A stretch of 47,881 bases of DNA from Acidimicrobiia bacterium (GTDB lineage: Bacteria > Actinomycetota > Acidimicrobiia > Acidimicrobiales > SKKL01), in assembly GCA_016649895.1 (NCBI GenBank), contig JAENWR010000015.1, positions 1 to 47,881 of the forward strand. Direction: 5' to 3'. The notes beneath the pieces were generated by a model. That model saw only the letters and a list, made by a program, of their open reading frames with translations, did no database searches and was not told the DNA's origin. Positions 32,432-39,747 of this stretch are shown here, one piece after another. The position numbers were made by a program, and so were the translations under genes. Position 1 is the stretch's first letter. Each line of letters opens with the position of its first letter.

Positions 32432-34159
32432 ATGAACGAGCTCGTCGAGCTCCTCGAGGGCGCACAGGTCGTCGCGTTCGGGGTGGTCGCCATGCTCGTC
32501 CTCCGGCGGTGGATCAGCCACCGCGCCCCCACCGCCATGTGGGCTGCTGTCGCGTTCGCGGTCCTCGGCGGGGTCGTCGTCTTCGGTCGGTTCGTGCCCG
32601 ACGACGGGAGCACCTGGGGGAGCTGGGCACAGAAGGGTGTCGTGGCAGCCCTCGCACTGTTCCCGTACAGCCTGCACCGGTTCGCTGCCACCTTCCGTCC
32701 GCCACGACGGATCGTCGAGATCGCTGCTCGGATGCTCACCGCTGCCGCGGGGTTGGGGATCTTCCTGATCGGCGACCTCCCCGAAGAGGGTGAGTCCGGC
32801 TCCACCGCCGTCGTGGTGTACAGCATCGTGGTGCTCGCCCAGTGGGCGCTGGTCTCGACGATGGTCGCCGGTGGCCTCTGGCGAGCCGGTAGTGACCGCT
32901 CGACGGTGGTTCGACACCGGATGCGCACGCTCAGTGCTGGTACGGTCGCCCTCCTCGTCGCCCTCCTGCTCGCTGTCGCGGCCCAGGGCGCTGATGGCAG
33001 CGGCGCAGGCATCGCCGATGTCCTCGTCGCCCTGCTCGCACTGGTGTCGGGGCCGCTGTTCCTGGTGGGCTTCGCTCCGCCGTCGTTCGTCCTCGCCATC
33101 TGGCGGTCCGAGGAGGAGGCGGCGATGTACGAGGCGGAGTCCGCTCTCGTCGCCGCCACCGATACGGCAGAGATCGCTCGGGGCCTGTTGCCCCACGTGG
33201 TGGCGATCACCGGCGCCTCCCGCGCCGTGCTGCTGGCCCCCGAGGGCGCAGAGATCGCCCAGTACAGCGAACGTCCCCATGCGATCTCCAGCGACGACAC
33301 CGCGGTGATGCAGGCACCCATGCGGTTCGGCAGCCTGGCGATCGAGAGCGACATGTACACGCCCTTCTTCGGCCGCGACGTCGCGACGCTGCTCCACCGC
33401 CTCGCCGCGCTCACCGACGTGGCGTTGCAACGGGCCGACCTCGCCGAGCGCGATCGGGCGCTGACCGCCGAGCTCGCGGCCTCGAACCGCGCCATCCGCG
33501 AGTTCGTCGGCGTGGCCTCTCACGACCTTCGCACCCCCATCGCTGTGCTGAAGGGCTACGCGGCGCTGCTCGTCAGCGGCGGTGACTCGATCTCCGATGA
33601 GGAGAGGGTCCATCACCTCGCGGTGATGGTGCGCCAGGCCGACCACCTCTCGAACATCGTCAACGACCTCCTGATGGTGTCGCGCCTCGACGGTGGCGTC
33701 GTCGACCCGGAGCCCGAGCCCGCCCGGCTCGCGGACACCGTCGAGCACATCGCCACCGACCTGCGCCTGCAGGATCAGATGTCGGTCGAGGTCGACAGCT
33801 CACTCGTCGTGTTCGTCGATCCTGACCACCTCAGTCGCATGCTGCGCAACCTGATCGAGAACGCTCGGGTCCACGGTGCGCCACCGTTCGAGGTCGTCGC
33901 CACCCTCGTGAACGGCATGGCCGAGATCGTCGTCCGCGACCACGGCGAGGGTGTCGAGTCCGAGTTCGTCCCCCGTCTCTTCGAGCGCTTCACCCGCGGA
34001 TCGTCGGCCCGCACGGGTGGTCGCCACGGCACCGGGCTCGGTCTCCCCATCGTCCATGGTCTGGCCCAAGCCGCCGGCGGTGACCTCCGCTACGAGGCGG
34101 CCTCACCCGGCTCGTCGTTCGTGCTCACCCTTCCTCTCACCACCCAGGAGCGCCCATGA
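32432..34159 (+). CDS. 7TM sensor histidine kinase with GAF-like domain
   Basis: 575 residues. Residues about 10-225 contain seven membrane helices with short loops. Residues 230-340 resemble a GAF domain (ATDTAEIARGLLPHVVAITG). HisKA has the H box EFVGVASHDLRTPIAVLKGY (His about 364). HATPase_c has NLIENARVHG, VRDHGEGVE and RHGTGLGLPIVHGLAQ as N, G1 and G2 boxes. The membrane part has no periplasmic sensor and probably detects a membrane signal. The stop overlaps a receiver gene (ATGA), its likely phosphate acceptor. Start ATG 32432 lacks a strong ribosome site. Confidence 0.88.
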   Translation: MNELVELLEGAQVVAFGVVAMLVLRRWISHRAPTAMWAAVAFAVLGGVVVFGRFVPDDGSTWGSWAQKGVVAALALFPYSLHRFAATFRPPRRIVEIAARMLTAAAGLGIFLIGDLPEEGESGSTAVVVYSIVVLAQWALVSTMVAGGLWRAGSDRSTVVRHRMRTLSAGTVALLVALLLAVAAQGADGSGAGIADVLVALLALVSGPLFLVGFAPPSFVLAIWRSEEEAAMYEAESALVAATDTAEIARGLLPHVVAITGASRAVLLAPEGAEIAQYSERPHAISSDDTAVMQAPMRFGSLAIESDMYTPFFGRDVATLLHRLAALTDVALQRADLAERDRALTAELAASNRAIREFVGVASHDLRTPIAVLKGYAALLVSGGDSISDEERVHHLAVMVRQADHLSNIVNDLLMVSRLDGGVVDPEPEPARLADTVEHIATDLRLQDQMSVEVDSSLVVFVDPDHLSRMLRNLIENARVHGAPPFEVVATLVNGMAEIVVRDHGEGVESEFVPRLFERFTRGSSARTGGRHGTGLGLPIVHGLAQAAGGDLRYEAASPGSSFVLTLPLTTQERP

Positions 34160-34536
34160 CCACGAAGGTCCTCGTCATCGTCGAAGACGAGGAAGAGATG
34201 CGGGTGCTGGTGCGCGCGCTTCTGGTGAGGGACCCACGGCTCGAGATCCTCGGCGAGGCCACCACGGCCGCCGAGGCCGTCGAGCTCGCCCGCGCCCTCG
34301 AGCCCGGGCTCATCGTGCTCGACCACCTCATCGACGGGCCGGTGATGGGGCTCGATGCCGCACCGATGCTGAGGGCGGCGGCGCCGGCCGCGAAGATCCT
34401 GCTGTTCAGTGCCTACGACCTCGCTGCGGAGGCTCGGCGTTCGCCGGCCGTCGATGCCTACCTGGCGAAAGACGTGCCCGAGCGGCTCCTGGGCTTGGCT
34501 CAGGAGCCGTTGGGACTCGGGCCGGTTGCCGCCTGA
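34156..34536 (+). CDS. Single-domain response regulator
   Basis: 126 residues, only a receiver domain. VLVIVEDEEEMRVLVRALL has the acidic pair, LIVLDHLIDG the phosphoacceptor Asp (about residue 55), LLFSAYD the Ser/Thr switch position and AYLAKD the conserved Lys. Instead of the usual D-x-x-M-P after the acceptor there is HLIDGPVMG. No output domain, so it must act by binding another protein, plausibly the receiver-HATPase protein encoded convergently 5 bases away. Confidence 0.88.
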   Translation: MTTKVLVIVEDEEEMRVLVRALLVRDPRLEILGEATTAAEAVELARALEPGLIVLDHLIDGPVMGLDAAPMLRAAAPAAKILLFSAYDLAAEARRSPAVDAYLAKDVPERLLGLAQEPLGLGPVAA

Positions 34537-34540
34537 TCCC

Positions 34541-35287
34541 TCAGGTCGCCATCTCGACCCACACCACCTTGCCCGCTGGTGTCGGGTCGATCCCCCACGC
34601 GCCGGCCAGGGCCGAGACGATCTGGAGGCCACGACCGCCGGTCTCGTGCGCCCCGGGCGATCGGGGGTTGGGGGTGCCAGCTCCGCGGTCGGTGACCTCG
34701 ATGCGCAGAACACCGGGGCGAAGGTGCAGTGTGAGGTCGCTGGTGGAGCGTGCATGCACCACGGCGTTGGTGACGAGCTCGCTCACCACCAGCACCGCAT
34801 CGTCGATCAGGTGATCGCACTCCCTCTGGGCCAGGAAGCCGACCACGAACCGGCGCGCGGCGATTGGGCTGCTCCTCTCGGCGGCGAGGTGGGTGGATGC
34901 GACCATCTCCGGATCGCGTGCTTGCACCGCCTCGACGACGCTCACCAACCGGCCGATCTCGTCGGACTTGGGGACCACGTCGACGGCGCCGAGCGTCTGC
35001 ATCTCGTGTCGTGCGTCTTCGTCGGCGGTGAAGATCACCACGCGGATCTCGGCGTCGAGGGCCCGCAACCTCGTGAGCACGTCGCGGCCGGCGATGTCGG
35101 GGAGCCCGAGGTCGAGCACGACGATGTCAGGCCGATCGATGGCCGCTCGCTCGAGCGCCGACTCGCCGTCGTGAGCCTCGCCGACCACCTCAAGGGTGGG
35201 GGAGGCATCGAGGACGGCTCGCAGCAGGCCCCGCATGTCGGCGTCGTCGTCGACGAGGAGGACCCGCGACGACGCTCGTGAGCTCAT
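34541..35287 (-). CDS. Receiver domain fused to RsbW-like HATPase
   Basis: 248 residues. The first 120 form a receiver (RVLLVDDDADMRGLLRAVLD, PDIVVLDLGLPDIAGRDVL, VPKSDE). Residues 135-248 form a GHKL ATPase of the RsbW/SpoIIAB type (DDAVLVVSELVTNAVVHARS with the N box, EVTDRGAG and ETGGRGLQIVSALAGAWGID). RsbW-like kinases phosphorylate STAS antagonists or bind sigma factors; here activity may be switched by phosphorylation of the receiver. ATG 35287 is chosen; a longer frame has no domain. A STAS protein is encoded 750 bases away. Confidence 0.85.
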   Translation of the reverse strand: MSSRASSRVLLVDDDADMRGLLRAVLDASPTLEVVGEAHDGESALERAAIDRPDIVVLDLGLPDIAGRDVLTRLRALDAEIRVVIFTADEDARHEMQTLGAVDVVPKSDEIGRLVSVVEAVQARDPEMVASTHLAAERSSPIAARRFVVGFLAQRECDHLIDDAVLVVSELVTNAVVHARSTSDLTLHLRPGVLRIEVTDRGAGTPNPRSPGAHETGGRGLQIVSALAGAWGIDPTPAGKVVWVEMAT

Positions 35288-35549
35288 CGCGGCACGACGG
35301 GAAGCGGGAGAGAGGACATGGGCCGGCGTATGACCTGCTGGTGGGCGCGGCTCGATACGGAGCGCGGAGGGAGCGGTTGTCGATCGTGCGGGCCTACCCG
35401 ACAAGGGTGCACCGAGCGAGTATGCCAGCCGGCCGCCCCCGACCGGTGGTCATCGGGCGGAGTGGGGGCTCGGGTAGGTCCGAGGCGGCGCGGGTAGGGG
35501 GTTGCGATGCGGCCCGCCCCTTGGTGGCCACGACCGAGGAGAGCCTCCC
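35288..35549. promoter_or_regulatory. Divergent promoter gap
   Basis: 262 bases separating the leftward receiver-HATPase gene from a rightward hypothetical gene. No dyad stands out. GAGGAGAG lies 6-13 bases before the ATG at 35550. Confidence 0.35.
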
Positions 35550-36020
35550 ATGGACATCGTCCGCAACGACGACGGCACGCTGGTCGTCCCTGTCGAACCG
35601 ACCCGAGTTCATGATTCCGATGACGCCGCACCCAGCGATGCCGAGGCGGCGGAGCGCGAGGCCGTTCACACCACCCGCGTCCTGCATCCGGGTGAGGGTG
35701 GGTACGACGACGCGCTGTCGACGTGGGATGAGCAGCAGAACCCCGACCGCCAGCCCGTCGTCTCCACCGCCGACGGGCGAGAGTCGGCGATGGCGCTCGT
35801 GCACACCGTGGCGACATCGCCCGACGTCGACGTCGCCGACGCTGTGGCCGCCCTCGAGGATCCCAGCGGCAGTGGAGAGGCGCTTCGGCACGTGCTCGTC
35901 GGGGGCCAACCGTCGGTCGAGGCCTTCGCAGCCGAGGTCGCCGACGCCGAGGGTGGCGAGCCCCTGCCGACCCATGAGGCCACCAAGGTCATCGGTGAGG
36001 TGCTGGCCGAGCTGGATTGA
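35550..36020 (+). CDS. Hypothetical acidic protein
   Basis: 156 residues, acidic, no membrane helix and no family I recognise. The first half is low in structure (VHDSDDAAPSDAEAAEREAV), the second is helical (ALVHTVATSPDVDVADAVAA and HEATKVIGEVLAELD). A good ribosome site (GGAGAG) precedes the ATG and the frame is clean. It ends 20 bases from the convergent STAS gene. It lies inside a signalling block, which is the only hint at function. Confidence 0.7.
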   Translation: MDIVRNDDGTLVVPVEPTRVHDSDDAAPSDAEAAEREAVHTTRVLHPGEGGYDDALSTWDEQQNPDRQPVVSTADGRESAMALVHTVATSPDVDVADAVAALEDPSGSGEALRHVLVGGQPSVEAFAAEVADAEGGEPLPTHEATKVIGEVLAELD

Positions 36021-36039
36021 GCGTCGGTCGCCGGGGCCT

Positions 36040-36450
36040 CTACGGCTCGATGGTGAATACGTCGGCGACGCCGCTCACCTCGAGCGTGCGCCGCACCGCG
36101 GCGCACGGCGACCGCAGAACGATGGCCTCCTTGACGCGTCCCGACGCGTGGTGCGCACGGATCAGCGTGGAGAGCCCCGTGGAGTCCATGAAGGTGGCCT
36201 CGGCCAGGTCGATGGTGAGCGGCGCACCGATGGAGAGCGCAGTGTCGACACAGGCCGCGAACTGCGGGGACGTGGCGACGTCGAGTTCGCCGCGCACCCG
36301 CACGACGGGACGCCCGCCTTCATCGTCGACCTTGACGACGAAGCTGCCGTCGGTGGGACCTGGGTGCGGCACTTCGGGCTCCAGAAGGTTCAACGGGTCG
36401 CCTGACCGTCGCGACCGATCGGGGACTGCGGGCTCAACCGCGCACATCAT
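36040..36450 (-). CDS. STAS anti-anti-sigma-type protein
   Basis: 136 residues, with the STAS fold in the last 95: GRPVVRVRGELDVATSPQFA and LTIDLAEATFMDSTGLSTLI, where the Ser in DSTG is the phosphorylation site of RsbV/SpoIIAA proteins. AIVLRSPCAAVRRTLEVSG is the usual last part. It would be phosphorylated by an RsbW-like kinase, plausibly the receiver-HATPase encoded nearby. The start is uncertain (ATGs at 36450 and 36447); the first 35 residues are not part of the domain. Confidence 0.85.
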   Translation of the reverse strand: MMCAVEPAVPDRSRRSGDPLNLLEPEVPHPGPTDGSFVVKVDDEGGRPVVRVRGELDVATSPQFAACVDTALSIGAPLTIDLAEATFMDSTGLSTLIRAHHASGRVKEAIVLRSPCAAVRRTLEVSGVADVFTIEP

Positions 36451-36510
36451 GCTCGGCTGCGGATCCACGCGCAAGGAAACACGCTGACACCACACCGGTC
36501 GGTGACGCGA

Positions 36511-36542
36511 CGGTGCCCGGGGACGCACGTCCCCGGGCACCG
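36511..36542. terminator. 14-base-pair GC hairpin
   Basis: CGGTGCCCGGGGAC (36511-36524) pairs perfectly with GTCCCCGGGCACCG (36529-36542) around GCAC. It is the second of two hairpins after the polyester hydrolase stop, upstream of the STAS gene start. Confidence 0.7.
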
Positions 36543-36544
36543 GT

Positions 36545-36578
36545 GATCCGAGAGGTCGGGCTCCCGACATCTCGGATC
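36545..36578 (-). terminator. Hairpin directly after the polyester hydrolase gene
   Basis: GATCCGAGA plus GTCGGG (36545-36560) pairs with CCCGAC plus TCTCGGATC (36563-36578), with one mismatch. It starts 6 bases after the hydrolase stop on the minus strand. With its neighbour it forms a tandem terminator. Confidence 0.75.
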
Positions 36579-36584
36579 AGGGGG

Positions 36585-37442
36585 TCATGGGCAGCTGGTG
36601 ACCTCCGTCCACCCGCCGCTCACCTGCTGGAGCGACACGTAGTTGAAGTAGCTCACGCTGCCCAGGTTGTCCTGGGTGCCGACCGCGTAGGCGGTACCCC
36701 AGAACGATGTAGCCCGACCGTCGCTGATGTCGCTGTCCGCTGTGTGGTTCGGGCCGCAGAGGAACTGGTCGTACCGGGTGTCGTTGTCGACGAACCGCTT
36801 GAGCCACGAGATGCTGTAGCTGGCGATGGTGGTGTTCGACGAGTTGGGCGCGAAGTGGCTCGCCCCGTCGAGCTCCAGGTACGCCTTGTCGAGCGACGAC
36901 GACATGCTGTTGTAGAACGGGATCGCGTGCGAGCTCACCGAGGCGACCGAGTCGTTCTCGGCGCCGACGATCAGGGTCGGGACCTCGACATCGCCCCAGT
37001 TCTTGGTGCCGTGCCATGGGGTCAGCGGGATCGATGCCTTCAGCGAGGGGCGGTCGTCGGAGGCCTCGATCGATCCGCCGCCGCCCATCGAGTGGCCCAT
37101 GACCGCGAGGCGGTTCGGGTCGATGCGGTTGCGGACGCTGCTGGTGCTGTCGTCGGTGAGGTAGTCGAGGGCGGCGAGGAGCTGGTCAGCGCGGCTGCCC
37201 GGCTGATCGAAGCGGCCGTTGGTGTCGATGGTGAACACCACGAACCCCTGCGAGGCGAGGCGTGGTCCGTACCACGACATCGACGACTGCGACGCGGTGA
37301 AGCCGGGCGCCGTGGACGGTTGGGGGGAGCACCGCATCGCGTGACCGCACGTGTGGTGACGCGTGTCGTCAGGGCCACTCATGAGCGGCGTGACGACGGC
37401 GGAGCGTGTCCCTTCCCCGGTGGCTGTCAGCTGGTGGACCAT
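36585..37442 (-). pseudogene. PETase/cutinase-like polyester hydrolase lacking its N-terminus
   Basis: About 240 residues are strongly like cutinase/PET hydrolases: [20 protein letters not shown] (oxyanion loop with Phe in the aromatic position), [37 protein letters not shown] (nucleophile Ser), [33 protein letters not shown] (Asp) and [15 protein letters not shown] (His). The triad is complete. However, the signal peptide and the first 50-70 residues of the mature enzyme are absent: the ORF begins with unrelated sequence and joins the family at about 37315. A short C-terminal extension ends in TSCP. As annotated it would not be secreted, so it is treated as truncated. Confidence 0.8.
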
Positions 37443-37511
37443 CAGCCCACTTGCTGACGATCACTGTCGCACACTGGGTAGCAAGTGACAAGGGGCACTG
37501 CAAGGGAATGT

Positions 37512-37865
37512 TCATGTGACGGCGCTAAAGACGATCCGATTGCCGTCGGGGTCGTGGACCGCCACGCATTCAGAGCCGAGGTGGCTGGGCACATCCCGCC
37601 CCACCAGCTCGGCGCGCAGCCCGTCGAGGTCGGCCACCACGATCGTGATCTCCGAACGGCGGCGGTCGCTGATCTCGACCCGCCGCGCCAGGTGCACCTC
37701 GACGTCATCGCGAGCCACGACGCCATAGTTCACCGGCACGTCCTCGCTGGCGAGGGGTCGGTGCACGAACGTGATCTCGAAGCCGAGGCCGTCGCGCCAC
37801 CACACCGCCGCGGCCTCGACGTCGTCGACGGCGAGTACAGGAGGTCGGGGGTGCTCACCGGCCAC
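37512..37865 (-). CDS. VOC/glyoxalase-superfamily protein
   Basis: 117 residues. PVLAVDDVEAAAVWWRDGLG begins the first beta-alpha-beta unit, and ITIVVADLDGLRAELVGRDV with CVAVHDPDGNRIVFSAV closes the second. This is the bleomycin-resistance/glyoxalase-like fold. The usual metal Glu near the end is replaced by a less obvious residue (NRIVF), so it may bind a ligand without catalysis. The GTG start lies 3 bases after the esterase stop, so the two are co-translated. Confidence 0.78.
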   Translation of the reverse strand: MAGEHPRPPVLAVDDVEAAAVWWRDGLGFEITFVHRPLASEDVPVNYGVVARDDVEVHLARRVEISDRRRSEITIVVADLDGLRAELVGRDVPSHLGSECVAVHDPDGNRIVFSAVT

Positions 37866-37867
37866 GG

Positions 37868-39370
37868 TCAGCGGCGTCGCGCCGCGGCGATGCGCTCCCA
37901 CAGCTCGCGGGTGGGGCGCGAGGGATCGTCGACCGCCTCGCACGCGTCGCGTCCGAGGATCATCGTGCTGCGCTCGGGCACCGTGAACGGTGGCCAGTCG
38001 GCGAGCCCCGCGTGGTTGGGATCGCCCGATCGGGCGAACGCGATCCACGCCTCCGACATGGCATCGGCGAGGCGCTGACGGGGGGCCGACGCCGGGGTGC
38101 CACCGATGTCGAGGTTGTCGAGCATGAACGCGATCTCGTAGCCGTGACCGGCCCGGCCACCCATCTCGTAGGTGAAGAAGTACTGCCACACAGGCGTCGA
38201 CGAACCCTTCGACTTGGCCTCGGCCAGCTGGATCGATCCGGCGCGCATGCGCTGATCGGTGAGGGCGAAGCTGAGGAGGTCGACGTCGGTGGCGTCGGGG
38301 TGCGCAGCGCGGTACGAGCCGACGACCTCCTCGATGACCTCGTCGCCATCGATCCCCGGCGTGCGGGCCAGGCGGGAGCGCAGTGCTGCGTCGTCGAGCT
38401 CGCTCGGCAGGCTCCCCGCCGCCTCGTCGCGGTTGCATCCGACGATGACCGGCACGTCGGCCGCCTCGCCTCGGGCGAGCGCGTCGCCCGGGTGCGCGGG
38501 GATGGCGCGTCCGTCGAGCACGGGGCTGAAACCCATGCGGCCGGCCGAGGTGCCGCTGGCGGCGGTGAGGATCTCCTCGGCGGACGCACTCCAGAGGCGA
38601 GAAGGATCGTCGGTGGCGCCGAGCGCCGCCGCCAGCTCGCGAGCGGCCGACGTGGCCCGCTCGGGCGAGGTGGCCCGCAGGCCGGGCCCGCTCTGGATAG
38701 CGGCTCGGTGGAAGAGTCCCCGCGCCGCCGGCATCGCCAGCAGCGTGGTCACCTTTGCGCCGCCGCCCGACTCGCCCATGATGGTGACGTTGCCGGGGTC
38801 GCCGCCGAACGCCGCAGCGTTGTCGCGCACCCATTCGAGCGTGGCCACCAGGTCGAGCATCCCGTTGTTCCCGGAGCTGGCCGCCTCGTCGTCGTCCATG
38901 TGGCCGTCGGCGAGCCCGCCGAGGTGCAGGTAGCCGAACGGTCCAAGTCGGTGGTTGACGCTGATGGACACGACGTCGCCGCGGCGCGCCAGGTTGGCGC
39001 CGTCGTAGAGCGGCCACGAGCCCGACCCGATGGCGTAGCCACCCCCGTGGATCCAGACCATCACGGGACGAGCGCCGCCGTCGGCCAGTGCCGGGGTCCA
39101 CACATTGAGGTACAGGCAGTCCTCGTCGATCGAGTGCTCCTGGGGCCATCCCGGCGGACGCTCGGTCGGCTGGGGGCACGACGGCGCCAGCTCCAGAGCG
39201 TCGCGCACGCCGTCCCAGGGCTCGACGGGTTGTGGCGGTCGGAAGCGGAGTGCTCCGACCGGTGGAGCGGCATAGGGGACGCCGGTGAAGGTGAGCACCC
39301 CCCGATCGATCGACCCTCTGACGGCTCCTGCCGTCGTCGACGCGATGGCTGTGCTGTCGTGCTCGTCCAC
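37868..39370 (-). CDS. Type-B carboxylesterase
   Basis: 500 residues of the carboxylesterase/cholinesterase family. GVLTFTGVPYAAPPVGALRF begins the fold, EDCLYLNVWTP is the second family signature, VMVWIHGGGYAIGSG the oxyanion loop, and VTIMGESGGGAKVTTLLAMP the nucleophile elbow (Ser). NRDEAAGSLPS is near the acid, and the last part has YFFTYEMGGRAGHGYEIAFM with the catalytic His. No signal peptide. The GTG at 39370 has GGGGGGA 4 bases before it; ATGs at 39406 and 39409 are alternatives. It hydrolyses esters of small acids; the substrate is unknown. Confidence 0.88.
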   Translation of the reverse strand: MDEHDSTAIASTTAGAVRGSIDRGVLTFTGVPYAAPPVGALRFRPPQPVEPWDGVRDALELAPSCPQPTERPPGWPQEHSIDEDCLYLNVWTPALADGGARPVMVWIHGGGYAIGSGSWPLYDGANLARRGDVVSISVNHRLGPFGYLHLGGLADGHMDDDEAASSGNNGMLDLVATLEWVRDNAAAFGGDPGNVTIMGESGGGAKVTTLLAMPAARGLFHRAAIQSGPGLRATSPERATSAARELAAALGATDDPSRLWSASAEEILTAASGTSAGRMGFSPVLDGRAIPAHPGDALARGEAADVPVIVGCNRDEAAGSLPSELDDAALRSRLARTPGIDGDEVIEEVVGSYRAAHPDATDVDLLSFALTDQRMRAGSIQLAEAKSKGSSTPVWQYFFTYEMGGRAGHGYEIAFMLDNLDIGGTPASAPRQRLADAMSEAWIAFARSGDPNHAGLADWPPFTVPERSTMILGRDACEAVDDPSRPTRELWERIAAARRR

Positions 39371-39469
39371 TGGTCCCCCCGGTGTCGTTCCTGCGATGCC
39401 CCGCATCATTGCACCGCGGCGCTCGCGGTGACCGATGCATCGATCAGCAGCGCTACTCTGTTGGCCTTC

Positions 39470-39540
39470 GCGGATGTAGCTCAATGGTAGAGCCGCAGGC
39501 TTCCATCCTGCTGACGAGGGTTCGATTCCCTTCATCCGCT
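39470..39540 (+). tRNA. tRNA-Gly (anticodon TCC)
   Basis: Acceptor stem GCGGATG/CATCCGC, D arm GCTC-AATGGTA-GAGC, anticodon stem GCAGG/CCTGC around CTTCCAT (anticodon TCC), and T arm with TTCGATT. 71 bases with discriminator T; CCA is not encoded. Confidence 0.95.
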
Positions 39541-39553
39541 CTCAGCGCCCGCT

Positions 39554-39577
39554 CGGCCCGGCCCGGTGGCCGGGCCG
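39554..39577. terminator. Hairpin between convergent tRNA genes
   Basis: CGGCCCGGCC (39554-39563) pairs perfectly with GGCCGGGCCG (39568-39577) around CGGT. It is placed 14 bases after tRNA-Gly and 9 bases after tRNA-Pro on the other strand, so it can stop both transcripts. Confidence 0.7.
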
Positions 39578-39585
39578 GATGTCGA

Positions 39586-39662
39586 TGGTCGGGGAGGGGA
39601 GATTTGAACTCCCGACCCCCTGCTCCCAAAGCAGGTGCGCTACCTGGCTGCGCCACTCCCCG
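39586..39662 (-). tRNA. tRNA-Pro (anticodon TGG)
   Basis: On the minus strand: acceptor CGGGGAG/CTCCCCG, D arm region GCGCAG-CCAGGTA-GCGC, anticodon stem CCTGC/GCAGG around TTTGGGA (anticodon TGG), and T arm GGGAG-TTCAAAT-CTCCC. Discriminator A and an encoded CCA are present, giving 77 bases. Confidence 0.95.
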
Positions 39663-39732
39663 TCGCCGACCCGATGATGCTATCGGGTGCAGCGGCCCCG
39701 ACGATCCGCGCGGGACCCCTCGAGGGGACCGG

Positions 39733-39738
39733 TACACT
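39733..39738 (+). promoter_or_regulatory. -10 box of the tig promoter
   Basis: TACACT is 9 bases before the GTG start of tig, so the transcript would begin at or next to the start codon (leaderless). A CCCCTCGAGGGG dyad at 39716-39727 overlaps the spacer and may be regulatory or an end of earlier transcription. The -35 is weak. Confidence 0.45.
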
Positions 39739-39747
39739 CGCCGGACT

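Noticed and set aside
37512-39440. 642-codon frame joining the esterase region and the VOC gene
   Set aside because: Only the last 117 codons are a protein family; the rest is out of frame with the carboxylesterase, which is convincing.
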